From: an uncultured bacterium
Lineage (GTDB): Bacteria; Cloacimonadota; Cloacimonadia; Cloacimonadales; Cloacimonadaceae
Reading direction: 5' to 3'
DNA: 19,043 nt
Assembly (NCBI GenBank): GCA_937924555.1
Contig: CALDSN010000054.1
Span: 1-19,043, forward strand
Position 1 is the first letter of the stretch, and each line of letters starts with the position of its first letter. A model generated the notes under the pieces. It was not told the DNA's origin. It did no database searches and saw only the letters and a program-made list of their open reading frames with translations. This document shows, in pieces, positions 15,550 to 19,043 of this stretch. The position numbers were made by a program, and so were the translations under genes.

Positions 15550-16239
15550 CTATGCAATCCTTCGCACAATGCACAAAGGGGTAAGCTCGTCACCCTGTCC
15601 CTGGGGGTTATCCTTCATCACTCTTTCGATGAAGTGCTTGGAAACGCCTTTACTTCCGCCAATCATCCAGCTTCCGCCGATATCGTTGATGTCCATCACC
15701 GCAAAGCCAAAGCCGAATTCCGCTGCCAGTTCCTCGCAGACCTGTCCGGGGTTCAATGGACCCTTTATAACCGTCTCATTATAGGGCGGAACAGGCGAAG
15801 TTGTTGCTGCATCCACCAGAGCTGCTTGCATTCCGGCAACCCGGTAGAAATCACCTTTACGTTTGAGAAGCTTTCCCAGGGCACCCACAAATGCGGCAAA
15901 CAGAATCCGGCACTTCCCGGTTTCATCTATGGCGCATTGCATACTAGTTGGGGAGCCTAATCCAATGCCATAGGGCACTTTGGCTACCTTGCTGCTGAGC
16001 AGCTTTGCCAAAAAGCTCACCCTTATCTCCGAAACCGGCACTGCTCTGCCCTGTGTTATCGCCAAGGGACTTTCACTGATGCACAGGATGTCCCCTTCCT
16101 GCATCTTCGGTAGTGCATAAGTTCGCACCACCTCATTTATCTTATCTTCCGCACTTAGGATCTTGGTTCTAACGGGGATGCGCTCGAAGCGCTGACCCCA
16201 TAAAGAGATTATCGGTTCTTGGGTTTTGCTGTGGCTCAC
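15550..16239 (-). CDS. COG1478 / F420 gamma-glutamyl ligase-like (CofE-like) protein inside the mre operon
   Basis: The 229-residue soluble protein has no signal peptide or membrane segment. Motifs typical of bacterial members of the F420-0:gamma-glutamyl ligase family (COG1478, PF01996) are visible: EGDILCISESPLAITQGR (residues 48-65), PTSMQCAIDETG (97-108), RILFAAFVGALGKLLKRKG (111-129) with FYRVAG after it (131-136), DINDIG (183-188) and DNPQGQGDELTP (210-221). Known relatives join glutamate to a cofactor through a gamma-amide bond with GTP hydrolysis, in F420 biosynthesis; some COG1478 members in F420-less bacteria have been proposed to act on folate. No other F420 gene is in the window. 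It overlaps mreC by 4 nt (ATGA) and lies 3 nt before mreD, so it is made together with the rod proteins. Family assignment is good; the substrate is unknown and could be linked to glutamate chemistry in the cell wall. Confidence 0.8.
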   Translation of the reverse strand: MSHSKTQEPIISLWGQRFERIPVRTKILSAEDKINEVVRTYALPKMQEGDILCISESPLAITQGRAVPVSEIRVSFLAKLLSSKVAKVPYGIGLGSPTSMQCAIDETGKCRILFAAFVGALGKLLKRKGDFYRVAGMQAALVDAATTSPVPPYNETVIKGPLNPGQVCEELAAEFGFGFAVMDINDIGGSWMIGGSKGVSKHFIERVMKDNPQGQGDELTPLCIVRRIA

Positions 16240-16997
16240 TTTCTTCCTTCCTTTTTTAGGATAAACACATGTTCAAGATTCTCCACCAAGGTAAATGGAG
16301 TTATATCCGCACTGATAAACAGATTGTCCTGGGATTCACGGATGCGTTTGATCACGCCAACGGGGTAGGACTTGGGGTATATGCGCGAGAGATTGGAAGT
16401 AACAATGGTATCACCAACCACAATCTCCGATCCCAGCTTCACCATATTCATACTGATGGTGCCGGATATATCAGCCTCAAGTATCCCCTGCACGCTGGTT
16501 CTGGCGTCCATCACGGGAATTTGGAACTTGGGATTGGAGAATGGCAATATTATCGAGTGATCGGTGTTAACCAATATTATCTTGCCCACAATGCCATTTG
16601 CGGATATCACCGCTGCGCCAAGCTGTATCCCGCTTCCCTTACCCTTGTCCACAATCAGGTTGCGCTCCTGAAATTGCCCGGAAAACCCCACCACCTCTGC
16701 CATCACAAATTCCGAATTGCCTTTATCAAAGCGTATTGCGCTCTCCTGAGTGTATTGCTTAAGTTGATTTTGCAGTTCCAGCTTTGCCAGGGTCTCTTCC
16801 GCCAAGCTCTTTCTCAGGGAGAACAATTCCTGTTTCATTGCATTGCTGGTTTCAATGGCTTTCAGGGAGTGAACCAAGGGGAAGAATATCGTATTTCCCA
16901 ACCAAGCTGCTTTAGTGCTGCGATCATCCTTGGAGCCAAGAAGCATCAGCAAGGACAGCAGAATCAGGATAGCCGGGACAAGATGCTTCTTCAGCAT
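16236..16997 (-). CDS. mreC: Rod shape-determining protein MreC
   Basis: From the ATG at 16997 the protein has 253 residues: a membrane anchor (about 5-21), a coiled coil (about 43-88, rich in Leu, Glu and Lys) that drives dimerisation, and a periplasmic beta domain with the typical GSGIQLGAAVISANGIVGKI stretch (residues about 121-140) and KSYPVGVI near the end. I prefer this start because GGAG lies 6 nt upstream; an ATG four codons earlier (17009) has GGAG only 1 nt away, too close, but cannot be excluded. MreC connects cytoplasmic MreB to PBP2 in the periplasm. It follows mreB after a gap of 36 to 48 nt, depending on the start, and overlaps the CofE-like gene by 4 nt. Confidence 0.95.
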   Translation of the reverse strand: MLKKHLVPAILILLSLLMLLGSKDDRSTKAAWLGNTIFFPLVHSLKAIETSNAMKQELFSLRKSLAEETLAKLELQNQLKQYTQESAIRFDKGNSEFVMAEVVGFSGQFQERNLIVDKGKGSGIQLGAAVISANGIVGKIILVNTDHSIILPFSNPKFQIPVMDARTSVQGILEADISGTISMNMVKLGSEIVVGDTIVTSNLSRIYPKSYPVGVIKRIRESQDNLFISADITPFTLVENLEHVFILKKEGRK

Positions 16998-17045
16998 GGC
17001 AAACTCCATTCTCCGGGGTTATCTATAAGGATTTGTCGTAACTCG

Positions 17046-18083
17046 TTAATCCTCAATTCTTTTTATCAACACCTGACGGTAGCGGTCTAAATCGTCCAAC
17101 ACTTTTCCCGCACCCTTGACCACGCATTCAAGCGGATCGGGCACTACATGCACGGGTAAGTCCACCGTACGGCGTATCTTCTCGTCCAAACCCTTTAGCA
17201 AGGCGCCGCCACCGGTTAGGAATATCCCTCGCTCGGCTATATCTGCGGAAAGCTCAGGCGCAGTGCGCTCAAACAGACGCTTGATGGCGTCTATCATGGC
17301 AGTAACCGTTTCGGAGATTGCCTCGCGGATTTCTTCCGAGGATATCTTTATCGTCACGGGATACCCGGACACAATGTCTCTCCCACGCACATCCATGGTC
17401 AATTCCTGCTTCAAAGGATATGCACTGCCGATAGCCATTTTAATCTTTTCTGCAGTCTGCAAACCCACATGCAGGTTGTTCTTCTTGCGTAAATAGCTGA
17501 TGATGTCCACATCAATTTTATCTCCACCCACGCGAATGGAATTGTGCACCACAATGTGTGACAACGAGATAACGGCGATTTCGCTTGTTCCACCACCGAT
17601 ATCCATCACCATGTTACCACAAGCTTGGTCTATCGGCAGATCCGCCCCAATGGCTGCCGCCACAGGCTCCGAAATAAGATATACCTCGCGGGAACCGGCA
17701 TGCAACGCACTGTCGCGCACCGCTCTCTTTTCCACTTCCGTTATCCCCGAAGGTACGCACACAATCACCCTGGGACGCACCAGCAAACGCTTCTTTTGTG
17801 CCCTGAGGATGAGGTTGCGCAGCATCAGCTCCGTAACCTGGAAATCGGCAATAACCCCGTCTTTAAGGGGCTTAATAACTCTAACTTCATCGGGGTTCTT
17901 CCCCAACATCACCTTTGCTTGCGCACCAATGGCGATAATCTTTTTACTGTCTGTGGATACCGCCACCACGGAGGGTTCGTCGATCACAATCCCACCGTTC
18001 TTTTTGTAAACTAATGTGTTGGCTGTGCCAAGATCAATAGCGATATCATTTGCCATCATGCCAAAAAAATCAAATATGGACAT
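17046..18083 (-). CDS. mreB: Actin-like cell-shape protein MreB
   Basis: The 345-residue protein has the standard length. Actin-fold ATP-binding motifs are clear: IDLGTANTLVY (residues 16-26, phosphate 1), DIGGGTSEIAV (161-171, phosphate 2) and FLTGGGALLKGL (288-299, adenosine). The N-terminal MSIFDFFGMM resembles the amphipathic membrane-binding region of MreB. An AGAGG ribosome site lies 6 nt before the ATG. MreB filaments on the inner face of the membrane steer the elongasome and set the rod shape. It is the first gene of the operon and has the best promoter match upstream. Confidence 0.98.
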   Translation of the reverse strand: MSIFDFFGMMANDIAIDLGTANTLVYKKNGGIVIDEPSVVAVSTDSKKIIAIGAQAKVMLGKNPDEVRVIKPLKDGVIADFQVTELMLRNLILRAQKKRLLVRPRVIVCVPSGITEVEKRAVRDSALHAGSREVYLISEPVAAAIGADLPIDQACGNMVMDIGGGTSEIAVISLSHIVVHNSIRVGGDKIDVDIISYLRKKNNLHVGLQTAEKIKMAIGSAYPLKQELTMDVRGRDIVSGYPVTIKISSEEIREAISETVTAMIDAIKRLFERTAPELSADIAERGIFLTGGGALLKGLDEKIRRTVDLPVHVVPDPLECVVKGAGKVLDDLDRYRQVLIKRIED

Positions 18084-18107
18084 GCAAAACCTCTTTTCTA
18101 TCTCTGC

Positions 18108-18118
18108 GACCGCAGGTC
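18108..18118 (-). promoter_or_regulatory. Small hairpin in the mreB leader
   Basis: GACC-GCA-GGTC forms a 4-bp stem just upstream of the mreB ribosome site. It is short and could be chance. Confidence 0.25.
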
Positions 18119-18126
18119 AAATCTAT

Positions 18127-18141
18127 ATTAGTTACACTAAT
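18127..18141 (-). promoter_or_regulatory. Inverted repeat in the mreB leader, possible operator
   Basis: A perfect 6-bp inverted repeat ATTAGT-TAC-ACTAAT lies just downstream of the predicted mreB transcription start. Position and form fit an operator for a small dimeric repressor, or a weak leader hairpin. No regulator gene is nearby. Confidence 0.35.
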
Positions 18142-18154
18142 TCCATTATCGCAC

Positions 18155-18183
18155 ATTCTTTTTTATTCCCCTCAAGATGTCAA
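18155..18183 (-). promoter_or_regulatory. mreB: Candidate promoter of the mre operon
   Basis: On the minus strand a perfect TTGACA (18178-18183) is followed after 17 nt by AAGAAT (18155-18160, 4 of 6 matches to TATAAT). Transcription would start near 18148, giving a leader of about 65 nt. Confidence 0.6.
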
Positions 18184-18368
18184 GAAAAAAGGGACTTATG
18201 CCTGGCAATGCCTCGTGACGCGGAAATACCATGGTTTATGCTCCACCGAGCTTGCTGCTGTCTTACATCCGAATTTCCTGCTTCATCCTCAATGCTGCCC
18301 CTATATTCCCTTGCTGCGGTATAGTATCCCTCTAATTCCGATGCCACCTCACTACCTCATATTTCCGA

Positions 18369-18410
18369 GGTGATTCCCTCATCCCACCCGGGAGTCACGA
18401 GGGAGTCACC
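18369..18410. repeat. Inverted repeat with 11-bp internal period
   Basis: GGTGATTCCCTC (18369-18380) and GAGGGAGTCACC (18399-18410) are complementary over 12 bp with one mismatch. The right side also carries GGGAGTCAC twice, 11 bp apart. The design (tandem 11-mers on one side, facing a copy in the other orientation) is the same as in the element at 5726-5808 although the bases differ. Confidence 0.7.
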
Positions 18411-18468
18411 TAAGAATGACCTGGCATTTCTTGCATGAGTGTTCGATTTACACGAGTTGAATTCCAAT

Positions 18469-18513
18469 AAGAGGAAAAGAGGAAAGAGAGGGAGAGGTAT
18501 AGGTATAGGTTAA
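18469..18513 (+). repeat. Purine tract followed by GGTATA tandem hexamers
   Basis: A run of 29 purines (18469-18497) overlaps a short tandem of GGTATA, GGTATA and GGTTAA (18496-18513). This is low-complexity DNA with no sign of coding. Confidence 0.7.
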
Positions 18514-18514
18514 G

Positions 18515-18709
18515 CGGTAAACGTTAGACGTTAAACGAGCTGCGCTCATTTCAGGTTAGCGGGTTAACGGGTTAATAATGATACTGAGTGAAGGTGTATA
18601 GAATATTATTTTAACACAGAGAAAAGCGGAGCGAGGGCAGAGAAAAGCAGAGGAGACAAAGGCGTTGAAGGTTAATGGGATAGTAGGGGCTTTCCCTTAG
18701 TGTCTGCCC
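18515..18709 (+). repeat. Composite intergenic repeat, copy 1
   Basis: The module begins near CGGTAAACGTTAGACG, continues with GTTAAACGAGCTGCGCTC (hairpin GAGC-TGC-GCTC), then GTTAACGGGTTAAT. After an inserted stretch with two CAGAGAAAAGC 11-mers 21 bp apart (18617 and 18638), it ends with GTAGGGGC...GTGTCTGCCC (18683-18709). The same parts recur in the same order in copy 2. Confidence 0.6.
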
Positions 18710-18710
18710 A

Positions 18711-18815
18711 AACGGTTAGTCGTTAATGGCTTGACGTTAAACGAGCTGTGCTCCGTTTATGTTAACAGGTTAATAGGTGAAAATGGAATGTAGGGGCTTT
18801 TCTGTGTGTCAGCCC
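18711..18815 (+). repeat. Composite intergenic repeat, copy 2
   Basis: This shorter copy has GTTAAACGAGCTGTGCTC, GTTAACAGGTTAAT and the GTAGGGGC...GTGTCAGCCC end (18790-18815). Here the hairpin is longer: AAACGAGC pairs with GCT-C-CGTTT, one base bulged. The loop differs by one base from copy 1 (TGT against TGC). It lacks the CAGAGAAAAGC insert. A third, partial copy of the first part lies at about 18976-18997. Confidence 0.6.
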
Positions 18816-18854
18816 GAATAAATATCATAACAGAAACGATATCCTGCCCTTAAG

Positions 18855-18970
18855 CCCGGAGGGTGATATCCCATAGCGATGGGTTCGGAGCATTGCACAG
18901 CAATGCGCAGACCCTCGTAAGAACACCCCACGAAGGGACAAGCCCCAAAGGGCGACACAACCCTAGTGGG
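18855..18970 (+). repeat. Chain of six short GC-rich hairpins
   Basis: Six small hairpins follow one another: CCC-GGA-GGG (18855-18863), CCCAT-AGCG-ATGGG (18870-18883), GCATTGC-ACA-GCAATGC (18890-18906), CCCTCGT/ACGAAGGG with a bulged A (18912-18937), GCCC-CAAA-GGGC (18942-18953) and CCC-TAGT-GGG (18961-18970). Such chains of CCC/GGG palindromes are common between genes in FCB-group genomes as I know them; their role is unknown. Confidence 0.6.
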
Positions 18971-19018
18971 CTAAACGGTAAACGTTAGACGAACTGCGTA
19001 TAATTAACAACCATTCGA

Positions 19019-19031
19019 GTCCCAGCGGGAC
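19019..19031 (+). repeat. GTCCC-AGC-GGGAC palindromic repeat unit at window edge
   Basis: A perfect 5-bp stem with 3-nt loop is followed by GACATTTTAGAT, the form of a common dispersed palindromic repeat in Bacteroidetes-like genomes. It is cut off by the end of the window, so its full length is not visible. Confidence 0.5.
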
Positions 19032-19043
19032 GACATTTTAGAT

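Larger units (their letters stand above)
18184..19043. other. Long intergenic region without a convincing gene
   Basis: No reading frame here has a ribosome site plus protein-like composition; the few open frames are short, start inside mreB or its leader and look like noise. The region instead holds repeats: an 11-mer based inverted element, a purine tract, two composite repeat modules and a chain of short hairpins, listed separately. Between 18200 and 18368 I see nothing definite. The next gene must lie beyond the right edge. Confidence 0.7.

Noticed and set aside
16269..17090. Plus-strand open frame of 273 codons
   Set aside because: Antisense shadow of mreC and the mreB/mreC junction; His- and Cys-rich, with no recognisable domain.
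18016..18373. Short plus-strand open frames upstream of mreB
   Set aside because: They begin inside mreB or its leader, lack ribosome sites and show no family resemblance.
18515..19031. CRISPR array
   Set aside because: Repeats are degenerate, unequal in spacing and carry no constant repeat-spacer pattern; no cas genes nearby.

Overview
The window looks like a chromosomal piece of a Gram-negative bacterium of the FCB type. Cloacimonadota is my best guess, held with moderate confidence. Reasons: a Bacteroidetes-style YfhO membrane protein, very large secreted proteins built from jelly-roll, Ig-like and fibronectin-like modules, an M6 metalloprotease, and long intergenic stretches full of short GC-rich hairpins and degenerate repeats. 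Nothing identifies the species. Almost all genes are on the minus strand; there are no tRNA, rRNA, CRISPR or transposase genes.

Left part (1-5521). The N-terminal 513 codons of a YfhO-family polytopic membrane protein run off the left edge. A small hotdog-fold acyl-CoA thioesterase diverges from it (1640-2038). It converges, across a strong bidirectional terminator (2058-2085), on a 1138-residue secreted modular protein (2105-5521) with four Ig-like repeats and a lamin-tail domain.

Middle (5522-10924). A 373-bp spacer holds a terminator, a striking 34-bp inverted repeat built from 11-mers, and a candidate promoter. Next is a secreted multidomain M6 zinc metalloprotease (5895-10739), whose start is a GTG with a strong ribosome binding site. 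Its roughly 150-nt leader can fold into hairpins, a possible pseudoknot and an anti-Shine-Dalgarno helix, making it a candidate cis-regulatory RNA.

Right part (10925-18083). This is the cell-elongation (rod) operon, transcribed leftward as mreB - mreC - COG1478/CofE-like gene - mreD - mrdA (PBP2) - rodA - lipoprotein - dtd. Junctions are 3-nt gaps or 4- to 8-nt overlaps except for 36-48 nt between mreB and mreC, so translational coupling is likely. MreB, MreC and MreD organise the elongasome, and RodA and PBP2 polymerise and cross-link peptidoglycan. The unusual members are the F420-gamma-glutamyl-ligase-like protein between mreC and mreD and the small lipoprotein coupled to rodA. These two are the best candidates for something undescribed.

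Far right (18084-19043). About 960 bp without a convincing gene. It holds the likely mreB promoter, a second element made of 11-mers, a purine tract, two copies of a composite intergenic repeat and a chain of small CCC/GGG hairpins running to the window edge.
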